Shown: positions 54,950 through 63,356 of the stretch, piece by piece
Layout of the letters: the number at the start of each line of letters is the position of its first letter
Position numbering within the stretch: the stretch's first letter is position 1
DNA from: Stagnihabitans sp038231395
GTDB taxonomy: Bacteria; Pseudomonadota; Alphaproteobacteria; Rhodobacterales; Rhodobacteraceae
DNA: 64,000 nt
Assembly (NCBI GenBank): GCA_038231395.1
Contig: JBBRLL010000012.1
Coordinates: forward strand, 1-64,000
Reading direction: 5' to 3'
The notes under the pieces: model-generated
Seen by the model: the letters and a program-made list of their open reading frames with translations, nothing else
Database searches by the model: none
What the model was told of the DNA's origin: nothing
Position numbers and translations under genes: made by a program

Positions 54950-55023
54950 CCCATCTGAAACTGGCCGATGTGAAACTGGCCCATCTGAAACTGGCTGATG
55001 TGAATCGGGCTGTCTGAAACGGG
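54950..55023. repeat. 15-bp tandem repeat after trpS
   Basis: Five units: 54950-54964, 54965-54979, 54980-54994, 54995-55009 and a 14-base last unit. Units 1 and 3 are identical, with alternating CCCATC and CCGATG starts. On the plus strand a 25-codon frame (GTG at 54940, overlapping the trpS stop, to TGA at 55015-55017) reads as A(H/D)(L/V)KL pentapeptides; any 15-bp repeat would produce a pentapeptide in every frame, so this alone does not show coding. Confidence 0.85.
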
Positions 55024-55216
55024 CCGTTCAAAGTGGGCTGGTTTGAACGGATGCCAGTCGCACGGTGCCGCTGGATGGTCCAAATTGTCCACAGCGATCC
55101 CCATCCGCGTCACGGAATCGATTCAAACGACCCGCATACTTTGGTTGGAAGGTGTTTCGCCTCTCTCCCGGATGCCCGCGACTGTCCCCGCAGCTGGGCC
55201 CTGACTACCGGGCTAC

Positions 55217-55251
55217 GCCTCTGGTCTTCCCCGGCCAGAGGCGCTTTTTTT
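55217..55251 (+). terminator. Intrinsic terminator between trpS and aminotransferase gene
   Basis: GCCTCTGG (55217-55224) and CCAGAGGC (55235-55242) form a perfect 8-bp stem with a 10-nt loop, followed by GC and seven T (55245-55251). The strongest terminator in the window. Confidence 0.85.
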
Positions 55252-55369
55252 CCGGTATTTTCGGCGGATTTGCAACGAACCACTGGCGGGGTTCCGCCAT
55301 TTGGCTACGGCCACGCTTCCAAGATGCGCCCCGCCCTGTTTATCTGCGCACAACGAGAAGGGGCCAGAC

Positions 55370-56245
55370 ATGTCGATCACCAAACACAGCAGCGCCGTGA
55401 GAACCTTTTGGGAGGGGCGCTGGCACGAGGGCGATCTGGCTGTCATGAAGGCTTCAGACCACGGGATCTGGCAGGGCTCCTCGGTGTTTGACGGGGCGCG
55501 GCGGTTCGATGGGCTGGCCCCGGACCTTGACAAGCATTGCGCGCGGGTCAACCGCTCTGCCGAGGCGCTGATGATCACGCCGACCTGCTCTGCCGAAGAC
55601 ATGATCGCCATTATCCGCGAGGGTCTGGCCGATTTCGCGCCGGGGCGGGCGGTGTATATCCGGCCGATGTATTGGGCGCTGCACGGCAGCGACCTTGGCG
55701 TATCGCCTGAACCGGGAGCCACCGGGTTTGCGATTGCGCTGGAAGAATGTGCGATGCCCGACCCGGCCTTTGCCACCACATTGACGCGGACAAAGTTCCG
55801 CCGTCCGGTGCTGGAGGATAACGTCTGCAACGCCAAAGCGGGCTGCCTTTACCCCAACAACGCCCGGATGCTGGCCGAGGCCAAGGCCAAGGGCTTCGGC
55901 AACGCCCTTGTCGCCGACGCTTTGGGCAACTTGGCCGAGAGTGCGACGGCGAATGTGTTTCTGGTGCGCGATGGTGTGGCGTTCACGCCCATCGCCAACG
56001 GCACCTTCCTGTCCGGCATCACCCGCGCCCGACACATTGCCAACCTGCGCGCCGATGGGGTGGAGGTGGTGGAAACCGTGCTGACCTTTGACGATGCGCT
56101 GAAGGCCGACGAAATCTTTTTGTCCGGCAATTTCGCCAAAGTCACCGCGGTGGCGGAGTTTGATGGCACGCTGTACCCGCACCGCCCGATGTCGGCGCGC
56201 GCCCGTTCGCTCTATCTGGACTGGGCTGCGGGAACCAGGTTTTGA
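55370..56245 (+). CDS. Branched-chain amino acid aminotransferase (class IV)
   Basis: 291 aa from the ATG after GAAGGGG. Fold-type IV PLP enzyme with HGIWQGSSVFDGARRFDG, VYIRPMYWALHG, the PLP Lys in NVCNAKAGCLYPNNARML, GNLAESATANVFLVRDG and GTFLSGITRAR. Transfers amino groups to branched-chain 2-oxo acids; a D-amino-acid transaminase function cannot be excluded. Located after the strong terminator. Confidence 0.9.
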   Translation: MSITKHSSAVRTFWEGRWHEGDLAVMKASDHGIWQGSSVFDGARRFDGLAPDLDKHCARVNRSAEALMITPTCSAEDMIAIIREGLADFAPGRAVYIRPMYWALHGSDLGVSPEPGATGFAIALEECAMPDPAFATTLTRTKFRRPVLEDNVCNAKAGCLYPNNARMLAEAKAKGFGNALVADALGNLAESATANVFLVRDGVAFTPIANGTFLSGITRARHIANLRADGVEVVETVLTFDDALKADEIFLSGNFAKVTAVAEFDGTLYPHRPMSARARSLYLDWAAGTRF

Positions 56246-56312
56246 CGCTCGCTTTCGAAGGCTTGTCTTGCGGGGCTTGCCTGGGCGATAAGAGCCGCGA
56301 AGGAGAGCCGCC

Positions 56313-56768
56313 ATGCGCAAGTTTCTGGTCGTGCTGGATGATACGCGGGAATGCCTGAACGCGATGCGGTTTGCAGCCCTCAGGGCAGCGCATACCGGCG
56401 GCGGGGTGCAGATCCTGTCGATCATCCCGCCGGAAGAGTTTCAGCACTGGATGGGGGTGTCTGACCTGATGCGGGCCGAGGCGCGCGAGCGGATCGAGGC
56501 GCATTTCGAGGTGTTCGCCAAGTGGATGCGCGACCGGCAGGGGATCAACCCTGAACTGGTGATCCGCGAGGGCGATCCGGTGGCCGAAATCATGGCGCAG
56601 GTCCGCGAGGACCCGGAAGTGGGCATCCTCGTTCTGGGTGCCAATCACGAAAAGTCCGGGCCGGGGCCTTTGGTCACCCATCTGACCCGGAATGCAGGCA
56701 ACCTGCCGGTGCCGATCACCATCGTGCCGGGGGATATGAGCAAAGAGCGGCTGGAGAGTATCACGTGA
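56313..56768 (+). CDS. Universal stress protein family
   Basis: 151 aa, SD AAGGAG. UspA fold with RKFLVVLDDTRECLNAMRFAALRAAHTGGGVQILSIIPPEEF and VLGANHEKSGPGPLVTHL. The ATP motif G2xG9xG(S/T) is incomplete, so nucleotide binding is doubtful. Role unknown; stands alone between the aminotransferase gene and nfu. Confidence 0.85.
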   Translation: MRKFLVVLDDTRECLNAMRFAALRAAHTGGGVQILSIIPPEEFQHWMGVSDLMRAEARERIEAHFEVFAKWMRDRQGINPELVIREGDPVAEIMAQVREDPEVGILVLGANHEKSGPGPLVTHLTRNAGNLPVPITIVPGDMSKERLESIT

Positions 56769-56858
56769 AGGCTTTAGCCCTCGCGTTTGTGCCGCAGCGC
56801 CTGCTGGACGGGCAGCTTTGGCACAGATGACAGGCCATTTCACCGCCCGACCCCAACT

Positions 56859-56873
56859 TTGGAATCGTTCCAA
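56859..56873. promoter_or_regulatory. Irr/ICE-like palindrome upstream of nfu
   Basis: TTGGAA-TCG-TTCCAA, perfect 6-bp arms around three bases; with the preceding T it fits TTTRGAAnnnTTCYAA, close to the ICE motif of the iron regulator Irr in alphaproteobacteria. It ends two bases before a -35 box, and the gene is an iron-sulfur assembly gene. Confidence 0.45.
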
Positions 56874-56875
56874 CC

Positions 56876-56904
56876 TTGACTCTGCGGTGCCACGGGCGCA
56901 TATC
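56876..56904 (+). promoter_or_regulatory. Sigma-70-type promoter of nfu
   Basis: TTGACT (56876-56881) and CATATC (56899-56904) with a 17-bp spacer. The start codon is 26 bp from the -10 box, giving a short leader that contains the SD GGGAG. Confidence 0.55.
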
Positions 56905-56930
56905 CGACAGGAATACTCGGGAGTTATGTG

Positions 56931-57488
56931 ATGTTCATCCAGACCGAATCCACGCCCAACCCTGCAACGCTCAAATTCATGCCCGGCCTGGCCGTGCTGG
57001 AGATGGGGGCTGCGGATTTCCCCTCGGCGGAGGTGGCGGGCAAATCACCGCTGGCCACGCGGATATTCGCAGTCAAGGGTGTCACCGGCGTGTTCTTCGG
57101 CACCGATTTTGTCACCGTCACCAAGGCGGAAGGCGTGGATTGGCAGCATGTGAAGCCCGCGATTCTGGGTGCCATCATGGAGCATTACCAGTCCGGCGCT
57201 GCGGTGATCGAGGGCGAGCAGGCGGCAGCCCATACCGCGCATGACGGCCCTGATGGCGATATCATCAACCAGATCAAAGAGTTGCTCGACACGCGCGTGC
57301 GTCCGGCCGTGGCGCAGGATGGTGGCGACATTACGTTCCACGGCTTTGACCGTGGCGTGGTCTATCTGCATATGAAGGGGGCTTGTGCGGGTTGCCCGTC
57401 CTCGACCCTGACATTGAAGATGGGCATCGAGAACCTGCTGCGCCACTATATTCCCGAAGTGACTGAGGTTCGCCCGGTTGCCGCCTGA
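56931..57488 (+). CDS. NifU/Nfu-type iron-sulfur carrier protein
   Basis: 185 aa. N-terminal Nfu_N domain (MFIQTESTPNPATLKFMPG) and C-terminal NifU domain with the CxxC cluster site KGACAGCPSSTLTLKMGIENLL. Delivers [4Fe-4S] clusters to apoproteins. The next gene starts inside its last codons (TTG at 57478), so translation is coupled. Upstream palindrome suggests iron control. Confidence 0.93.
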   Translation: MFIQTESTPNPATLKFMPGLAVLEMGAADFPSAEVAGKSPLATRIFAVKGVTGVFFGTDFVTVTKAEGVDWQHVKPAILGAIMEHYQSGAAVIEGEQAAAHTAHDGPDGDIINQIKELLDTRVRPAVAQDGGDITFHGFDRGVVYLHMKGACAGCPSSTLTLKMGIENLLRHYIPEVTEVRPVAA

Positions 57489-58116
57489 GGCCTACGTTCT
57501 GGCATTCGACACCTCGGCGGCGCACTGCGCCGCCGCTTTGCTATCGGGTGACCGGGTTCTGGGGCATGTGGTGGAACCGATGGAGACCGGTCAGGCTGAA
57601 CGTCTGATGCCCTTACTGGAAACCATGCTTGCGGATGCCGGGCTAGGTTGGCGCGATCTGGCCTGCATTGGCGTCGGCACCGGACCGGGCAATTTCACCG
57701 GCGTCCGGATTGCCGTGGCGGCGGCGCGCGGACTGGCTTTGGGCTTGGGGATTCCGGCGACGGGGGTGACCTCGATGGAGGCCATGGCCTATGGACAACC
57801 GGGCCCGGTACTTACGGTGCTGGATGCGCGGCGCGGGGCGATTTATGCGCAAGCTTTTCCAGATGGTGCTGCGGCGGCCTGCACGTTTGCGACATTGCCC
57901 GCAGTTCCTGAGGACGCGGTCTGCATTGGCTACCGTGCGGGCGAGGCGGCGGTCTTGTGCCACGGCCAAGCCACCGAACCACTTTTCCCGCAAACCGTCG
58001 CCATGGCCCACATCGCCTTGTCACGGCGTAGCGACGCTCCGCGCCCTGCCCCCTTCTACTTGCGGGGCCCGGACGCTGCACCGCCGTCTGATCCGCCGCC
58101 AGTGATCTTGCCGTGA
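57478..58116 (+). CDS. tsaB: tRNA threonylcarbamoyladenosine biosynthesis protein TsaB
   Basis: 212 aa with a TTG start overlapping the nfu end by 11 bases. Peptidase M22-like ASKHA fold: LAFDTSAAHCAAALL near the start, VEPMETGQAERLMPLLETMLADAGL, and GVGTGPGNFTGVRIAVAAARGLALGLG. Scaffold partner for TsaD in t6A synthesis. The stop overlaps the rimI start. Confidence 0.92.
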   Translation: MPPEAYVLAFDTSAAHCAAALLSGDRVLGHVVEPMETGQAERLMPLLETMLADAGLGWRDLACIGVGTGPGNFTGVRIAVAAARGLALGLGIPATGVTSMEAMAYGQPGPVLTVLDARRGAIYAQAFPDGAAAACTFATLPAVPEDAVCIGYRAGEAAVLCHGQATEPLFPQTVAMAHIALSRRSDAPRPAPFYLRGPDAAPPSDPPPVILP

Positions 58117-58544
58117 TCCTTGCCAATCCCCCCTCCCTGACCCTCGCCGAAATGGTCCGCCTGCACGCCGCAAGCTTCACCTTGCCGGCACCATGGTCTG
58201 AAGACGAAATCGCCGCCACGCTTGCCAGACAGTACAGCTTTGCCGTTACACAGCCGACGGGCTTTCTGCTGGGTCAAGTCGTCGCTGGTGAGGCGGAGGT
58301 GCTGACGCTGGCCGTTCATCCTGATGCCCGGCGTCAAGGCACCGGGCGCGCGCTGGTGGACGGTTTTCTGGCCGAGGCCAAAGCGCGTGGGGCAGAGATC
58401 GCCTATCTGGAGGTTGCGGCGGACAACACCGCTGCCGCCTCGGTTTACGCCTCCGCAGGGTTTGTCCGGACCGGCCGCAGGACAGGCTACTACCGTGGGG
58501 CTGGCCGTGTGGTGGATGCCATTCTGATGAGCCGCAGCCTGTAA
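58113..58544 (+). CDS. rimI: GNAT acetyltransferase, RimI-like
   Basis: 143 aa, start GTG overlapping the tsaB stop (GTGA). GNAT fold with VLTLAVHPDARRQGTGRALVDGFL (acetyl-CoA site R/Q-x-x-G-x-G/A) and LEVAADNTAAASVYASAGFVRTGRRTGYY. RimI acetylates the N-terminus of ribosomal protein S18 in E. coli; the tsaB-rimI pairing supports this annotation. Confidence 0.88.
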   Translation: MILANPPSLTLAEMVRLHAASFTLPAPWSEDEIAATLARQYSFAVTQPTGFLLGQVVAGEAEVLTLAVHPDARRQGTGRALVDGFLAEAKARGAEIAYLEVAADNTAAASVYASAGFVRTGRRTGYYRGAGRVVDAILMSRSL

Positions 58545-58576
58545 CACCAGAATGCACGGGCCAAGGCGCCTAAGCC

Positions 58577-58592
58577 TTGATCATATGATCAA
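58577..58592. promoter_or_regulatory. 16-bp palindrome upstream of the nucleoside transporter
   Basis: TTGATCATATGATCAA, a perfect palindrome, 140 bp upstream of the start of the BMP gene and 30 bp upstream of a candidate -35 box. Likely operator of a dimeric regulator. The FNR consensus has a four-base spacer, here six, so not an FNR site. Confidence 0.5.
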
Positions 58593-58621
58593 AAATCATC
58601 CAAGACCGGCGCAGATTCCTG

Positions 58622-58651
58622 TTGACCGCCCGCACGTCCTCCGCCCTAAAT
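58622..58651 (+). promoter_or_regulatory. Candidate promoter of the nucleoside uptake operon
   Basis: TTGACC (58622-58627) and CTAAAT (58646-58651) with an 18-bp spacer, between the palindrome and the BMP gene. Weak -10 box; eye assignment. Confidence 0.35.
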
Positions 58652-58731
58652 CAGCCACGACCGCCCGCGACTGGCAGCACTGAGTCTGACCACGGACAGG
58701 GCAGTATGATTTTGACAACCGGGAGAATGAC

Positions 58732-59727
58732 ATGACCCTGATGAAACGCCTGCTGGGGGCCTCGGCCTTGCTGGCGCTGAGCGCTGTTTCCGCGCTGGCA
58801 GAGCCTGCCATCATCTATGACGTGGGCGGCAAGAACGACAAGTCCTTCAACGAAGCGGCTTTCCACGGTGCAGAGCGTTGGGCCAAGGAAACCGGCGGCA
58901 CCTTCAAAGAGCTGGAAATGCAGAATGAAGCGCAGCGTGAGCAGGCGCTGCGTCAGCTGGCTGAGGCCGGCGCCAATCCGATCGTGATGACCGGCTTTGC
59001 ATTTGGTGATGTGCTGACCACGGTTGCTCCGGACTATCCCAACACCAAATTTGCCATCATCGACATGGTCGTCGACAAGCCGAACGTTAAATCGGTGGTC
59101 TTCACCGAAGAACAGGGCTCTTTTCTTGCAGGCGTGATGGCGGGCATTGCTTCTAAAACCGGGGTCGTCGGGTTCATCGGCGGCATGGACATTCCGCTGA
59201 TCCGCCGCTTTGGCTGTGGCTATGCGCAGGGCGTGAAATCTGTGAAGCCGGATGCGACGGTTCTGTTGAACATGACCGGCACCGATGGATCTGCATGGAA
59301 CAACCCGGTGAAGGGCGCCGAGATTGCCAAATCGCAGCAATCGCAAAAAGCTGACGTGATCTATGCGGCAGCGGGCGGCACCGGCGTGGGCGTTCTGCAA
59401 GCGGCGGCGGATATGAACATCCTGTCGATCGGCGTGGACAGCGACCAGAACTACCTGCACCCCGGCCAAGTGCTGACCTCGATGGTCAAGCGGGTCGACA
59501 ACGCGGTTTATGAGGCTTTCAAAGAGGGCGCTGATCTGAAGCCCGGCATGAATGTCATGGACCTGAAGGCTGGCGGCGTTGACGTCGCGATGGACGCCGA
59601 TAACGCCAAACTCGTCTCGCCCGAAATGAAAAAGGCCGTGGACGACGCCTCGGCCAAAATCAAGTCGGGCGATCTGAAAGTTCACGATTATATGGCCGAC
59701 AACACCTGCCCGGCCGGACAGTTCTAA
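58732..59727 (+). CDS. BMP-family nucleoside ABC transporter substrate-binding protein
   Basis: 331 aa, SD GGGAGAA. Signal peptide MTLMKRLLGASALLALSAVSALAEP, no lipobox. PnrA/BMP fold: YDVGGKNDKSFNEAAFHGAERW, AIIDMVVDKPNVKSVVFTEEQGSFLAGVMAG, GFIGGMDIPLIRRFGCGYAQG, and ADVIYAAAGGTGVGVLQAA. PnrA-type proteins bind purine nucleosides; the phosphorylase at the end of the operon supports a nucleoside substrate. Stop overlaps the ATPase start (TAATG). Confidence 0.92.
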   Translation: MTLMKRLLGASALLALSAVSALAEPAIIYDVGGKNDKSFNEAAFHGAERWAKETGGTFKELEMQNEAQREQALRQLAEAGANPIVMTGFAFGDVLTTVAPDYPNTKFAIIDMVVDKPNVKSVVFTEEQGSFLAGVMAGIASKTGVVGFIGGMDIPLIRRFGCGYAQGVKSVKPDATVLLNMTGTDGSAWNNPVKGAEIAKSQQSQKADVIYAAAGGTGVGVLQAAADMNILSIGVDSDQNYLHPGQVLTSMVKRVDNAVYEAFKEGADLKPGMNVMDLKAGGVDVAMDADNAKLVSPEMKKAVDDASAKIKSGDLKVHDYMADNTCPAGQF

Positions 59728-61316
59728 TGGCTCCTGCGCCACTTGTGGGGCCAAACGGGGGGCGGCAGGCAACTGCCGCCCCCCTTTCCAGCTTTGCGAT
59801 AGAGCTGAAGGGCGTGTCGAAGTCCTTCGGTCCTGTGCAGGCCAACCGTGACATCAACATCGCGGTGCCGCGCGGCACCATCCACGGCATCATCGGTGAG
59901 AATGGTGCGGGCAAGTCGACCCTGATGTCGATCCTGTACGGCTTTTACCGCATGGACGCCGGTGAAATTTTCATCAACGGCACCCTGACACCAATCCCCG
60001 ACAGCCAGAGCGCCATCCGCGCCGGCATCGGCATGGTGTTCCAGCATTTCAAGCTGGTGCAGAATTTCACGGTGCTGGAGAATGTCATTCTGGGCGCTGA
60101 AGACGGCCCGCTGCTGAAATCCTCGCTGACACGGGCGCGTGCCGAGCTGGAGGCGTTGAGCCGCGAATATGATCTGGACGTGCACCCGGATGCCCTGATT
60201 GAGGATTTGTCAGTCGGCCATCAGCAGCGGGTGGAGATCCTCAAAGCCCTGTACCGTCAGGCGGAAATTTTGATTTTGGACGAGCCGACAGGGGTTTTGA
60301 CGCCGGAAGAGGCCGACCATTTGTTTCGCATTCTGGCTGGCTTGAAAGCGCGCGGGCGGACCGTGATCCTGATCACCCACAAACTGCGCGAGATCATGGA
60401 GGCGACCGACAACGTTTCGGTCATGCGGCGCGGGACGATGGTGGCGACGGTGAAGACCGCCGACACCTCACCCGAGGCTTTGGCGGAATTGATGGTCGGC
60501 CGCAAGGTTCTGCTGGAGGTCGAAAAGAAGCCTGCCACCCCGGGGGCCGAAATTCTGTCGGTGTCCGACCTGCGCGTGAAGGACGAGCATGGGGTAGAGC
60601 GGCTGAAAGGCGTGGGCTTTGCCATCCGCGCCGGTGAGATTTTGGGGATTGCCGGGGTGGCGGGCAATGGCCAGTCAGAGCTGTTGCAGGCTTTGGGCGG
60701 GATTGCTTCGGCCTCTGGCCGGATCACGATGAACGGGGTGGACTTGGCCTTGCGCGGCCCCAACGCCAATGGCCAGACGCGGCGGGCCGCAGGCATTGCC
60801 CATGTGCCAGAGGATCGGCAGGCGCTTGGCCTGATCATGGATTTTGCTGCATGGGAGAATGTGGCGTTCGGCTATCACAACGCCCCGGAATATCAGGTGA
60901 ACGCCGTTTTCATGGACAACGCGGCGCTGAAAGCCGACACCGCGCGCAAGATGGCCACTTTTGATGTGCGCCCGCCCAACCCTTTGCTGGCGGCCAAAAG
61001 TTTCTCGGGCGGCAATCAGCAAAAGATCGTGGTGGCGCGTGAGATTGAGCGGAACCCGGACCTTTTGCTGATCGGGCAGCCAACAAGGGGCGTGGATATT
61101 GGCGCGATTGAATTCATCCACAAACAGATTGTGGCTCTCCGCGATGCAGGCAAGGCCGTGCTGCTGGTGTCAGTCGAACTTGATGAGATCATGTCCCTGT
61201 CAGACCGCATTCTGGTGATGTTTGACGGGCGGATCATGGGTGAGCGTGATCCAGAGACGACCAACGAGCGGGAGTTGGGGCTGATGATGGCCGGGATGAC
61301 CGGGAAGGGCGCCTGA
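59727..61316 (+). CDS. Nucleoside ABC transporter ATP-binding protein (tandem ATPase)
   Basis: 529 aa, two ABC domains (YufO/NupA type). First: GENGAGKSTLMS, SVGHQQRVEILKAL, LILDEPTGVLTPEE. Second: GVAGNGQSELLQAL (degenerate Walker A), FSGGNQQKIVVAREI, LLIGQPTRGVDIG. Energises import of nucleosides by the BMP protein and the two permeases. Starts by overlap with the previous stop. Confidence 0.93.
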   Translation: MAPAPLVGPNGGRQATAAPLSSFAIELKGVSKSFGPVQANRDINIAVPRGTIHGIIGENGAGKSTLMSILYGFYRMDAGEIFINGTLTPIPDSQSAIRAGIGMVFQHFKLVQNFTVLENVILGAEDGPLLKSSLTRARAELEALSREYDLDVHPDALIEDLSVGHQQRVEILKALYRQAEILILDEPTGVLTPEEADHLFRILAGLKARGRTVILITHKLREIMEATDNVSVMRRGTMVATVKTADTSPEALAELMVGRKVLLEVEKKPATPGAEILSVSDLRVKDEHGVERLKGVGFAIRAGEILGIAGVAGNGQSELLQALGGIASASGRITMNGVDLALRGPNANGQTRRAAGIAHVPEDRQALGLIMDFAAWENVAFGYHNAPEYQVNAVFMDNAALKADTARKMATFDVRPPNPLLAAKSFSGGNQQKIVVAREIERNPDLLLIGQPTRGVDIGAIEFIHKQIVALRDAGKAVLLVSVELDEIMSLSDRILVMFDGRIMGERDPETTNERELGLMMAGMTGKGA

Positions 61317-61317
61317 C

Positions 61318-62406
61318 ATGAACACCTTGCCACGCTGGGCCGATGTGGTGCTGGTGCCGCTGATTTGCCTGATCATCGCCTTTGGCTTTTCTGGCCTGTT
61401 GATCTGGGGCATCGGGCAAGACCCGGCAGAGGCGCTGCGGATCATGGTGCAGGGCTCATTGGGGTCAACCTATGCCTGGGGCTATACGCTTTATTACGCC
61501 ACCAACTTCATGTTCACCGGGCTGGCGGTGTCGATCGCGTTTCAGGCCAGCCTGTTCAACATCGGCGGAGAGGGGCAGGCGACGCTCGGCGGCCTTGGCG
61601 TGGCACTGTGCTGTCTGCTGATCCCGTGGCCGCATTGGACGCTGGCGTTGCTGGGCTCCATCGCAGCTTCAGCCCTGTTCGGGGCCGCCTGGGCGTTCAT
61701 TCCGGCATGGTTGCAAGCCAAGCGAGGCAGCCATATCGTGATCACCACCATGATGTTCAACTTCATCGCCTCGGCCTTGATGAACTATGTGCTGGTCAAC
61801 ATGTTGCGGCCCTTGGGCAGCATGGACCCGGCCTCGGCCCGCTTTCCCGCCGTGGTGAACCTGCCCAAACTGGGAGAGATCCTCGGGCTGGTTGGCATCC
61901 CGTTTTCCACCAAAAACCCGGCCAACATCAGCCTGCTGATCGCTTTGGCCGCCGCTGCCGGCGTCTGGGGCCTGATGTGGCACACAAGGTTGGGCTATGC
62001 GCTGCGGGCCTTTGGGAAATCGGAAAAGGCGGCGGTTTACGCGGGGATCAGCCCGGTGAAAATCACGCTGTACGCCTTGGCCTTGTCGGGCGGTCTGTCG
62101 GGCATGATGGCGATCAACGCAGTTCAGGGCGAGGCGCACCGGCTTTTGCTGAACTCTGTCGAAGGGGCCGGGTTTATCGGGATTGCGGTGGCGCTGATGG
62201 GGCGCAACCATCCGTTCGGCATCGTTCTCGCCTCGATCCTGTTCGGGTTCCTGTATGAGGGTGGGTCGCAACTGGCGCTTGGCACCTCGATCCCGCGTGA
62301 GGTGATCACGGTGTTGCAGGCCTTGGTGATCCTGTTCACCGGGGCGCTGCCCTATATGGTGCAAAGGCCGCTTGAACGGGCGTTTGCGAAATGGGGGGCC
62401 AGGTGA
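61318..62406 (+). CDS. Nucleoside ABC transporter permease 1
   Basis: 362 aa, about ten hydrophobic segments. BPD_transp_2 family with FNIGGEGQATLGGLG, RGSHIVITTMMFNFIASALMNYVLV and GFIGIAVALMGRNHPFGIVLAS. Heterodimeric channel partner of the next permease, whose start overlaps its stop (TGATG). Confidence 0.92.
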   Translation: MNTLPRWADVVLVPLICLIIAFGFSGLLIWGIGQDPAEALRIMVQGSLGSTYAWGYTLYYATNFMFTGLAVSIAFQASLFNIGGEGQATLGGLGVALCCLLIPWPHWTLALLGSIAASALFGAAWAFIPAWLQAKRGSHIVITTMMFNFIASALMNYVLVNMLRPLGSMDPASARFPAVVNLPKLGEILGLVGIPFSTKNPANISLLIALAAAAGVWGLMWHTRLGYALRAFGKSEKAAVYAGISPVKITLYALALSGGLSGMMAINAVQGEAHRLLLNSVEGAGFIGIAVALMGRNHPFGIVLASILFGFLYEGGSQLALGTSIPREVITVLQALVILFTGALPYMVQRPLERAFAKWGAR

Positions 62407-63356
62407 TGGATCTTGCGGGCATCCTGCAAATTCTGGATTCGACAATCCGGCTGGCGACACCCTTGCTGTTCGCCTGTCTGGCGGGGCTTTATTCCGAACG
62501 GGCCGGAGTGTTCGACATCGGGCTGGAGGGCAAGATGCTGGTGGCGGCGTTTGCGGCCGCTGCGGCGTCTTATGCGACGGGCAGCGTCTGGCTGGGCGTT
62601 TTGGCGGGGATTGGTGCCTCGCTGCTGTTTGCCGCGATCCACGGGTTGGCGAGCATCACCTTCCGGGGCAATCAACTGATCTCTGGCGTGGCGATCAACT
62701 TTCTGGCCTCGGGGCTGACGGTGGTTTTGGGCACCAGTTGGTTCAAGCTGGGCGGGCAAACGCCGACGCTGACGGGCGGCATGCGGTTTGACGACGCCCC
62801 ACTGATGGGGTTGCTGCACCTGCCCGCGAACCCTGTGGTGGAACTGATCTTTGGCCATTCCATCCTTGTCTATGTCGCTCTGGCGATGGTGCCGCTGACC
62901 TGGTGGGTCCTGTACCGGACGCGGTTTGGGTTGCGTCTGCGCGCGGTGGGCGAAAATCCGGCGGCGGTTGATACCGCTGGCGTTTCGGTCACCGGCCTGC
63001 GTTATGCGGCGGTGGCGATCACCGGCGTCCTGTGCGGACTGGCCGGGGCCTACATGTCGATGAGCCTTTCCGCAGGGTTTCTAAGAGAAATCACCGCGGG
63101 CCGGGGCTATATCGCGCTGGCCGCGCTGATCTTTGCCAAGTGGCGGCCGTGGTATGCACTGATGGCGTGCACGTTGTTCGGGCTTCTGGATGCCATCTCC
63201 ATCCGGTTTCAGAACATCAATCTGGGCTTTGTCGTCATTCCGGGGCAGTTCACCCAAGCCCTGCCCTATATCCTGACGGTGATCATTCTGGCTGGCTTTG
63301 TCGGCAAGGCGATCCCGCCGCGCGCCGGAGGAGAAGCCTATGTCAAGGAACGCTGA
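62406..63356 (+). CDS. Nucleoside ABC transporter permease 2
   Basis: 316 aa from the ATG overlapping the previous stop; a start five codons upstream is possible. Eight to nine hydrophobic segments with GVFDIGLEGKMLVAAFAAAA and ITAGRGYIALAALIFAKWRPW. Second subunit of the nucleoside channel. Its last codons overlap the phosphorylase start by 17 bases, linking uptake to nucleoside cleavage. Confidence 0.92.
   Translation: MDLAGILQILDSTIRLATPLLFACLAGLYSERAGVFDIGLEGKMLVAAFAAAAASYATGSVWLGVLAGIGASLLFAAIHGLASITFRGNQLISGVAINFLASGLTVVLGTSWFKLGGQTPTLTGGMRFDDAPLMGLLHLPANPVVELIFGHSILVYVALAMVPLTWWVLYRTRFGLRLRAVGENPAAVDTAGVSVTGLRYAAVAITGVLCGLAGAYMSMSLSAGFLREITAGRGYIALAALIFAKWRPWYALMACTLFGLLDAISIRFQNINLGFVVIPGQFTQALPYILTVIILAGFVGKAIPPRAGGEAYVKER

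Larger units (their letters stand above)
54944..55369. other. 426-bp intergenic region between trpS and ilvE-type gene
   Basis: Contains a 15-bp tandem repeat (54950-55023), a 190-bp stretch without any recognised gene, and a strong intrinsic terminator (55217-55251). It ends with the SD GAAGGGG and the aminotransferase start. The terminator could end the trpS transcript or a separate small RNA. Confidence 0.6.

Noticed and set aside
54950..55023. Tandem repeat as a CRISPR array
   Set aside because: Units are contiguous without spacers and only 15 bp; no cas genes in the window.
54904..55113. Minus-strand frame with QFQMG/QFHIG pentapeptides
   Set aside because: The pentapeptide pattern follows automatically from the 15-bp DNA repeat; no start signal and it runs antisense into trpS.
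58577..58592. Palindrome as an FNR/CRP site
   Set aside because: The TTGAT...ATCAA arms match, but the spacer is six bases instead of four.
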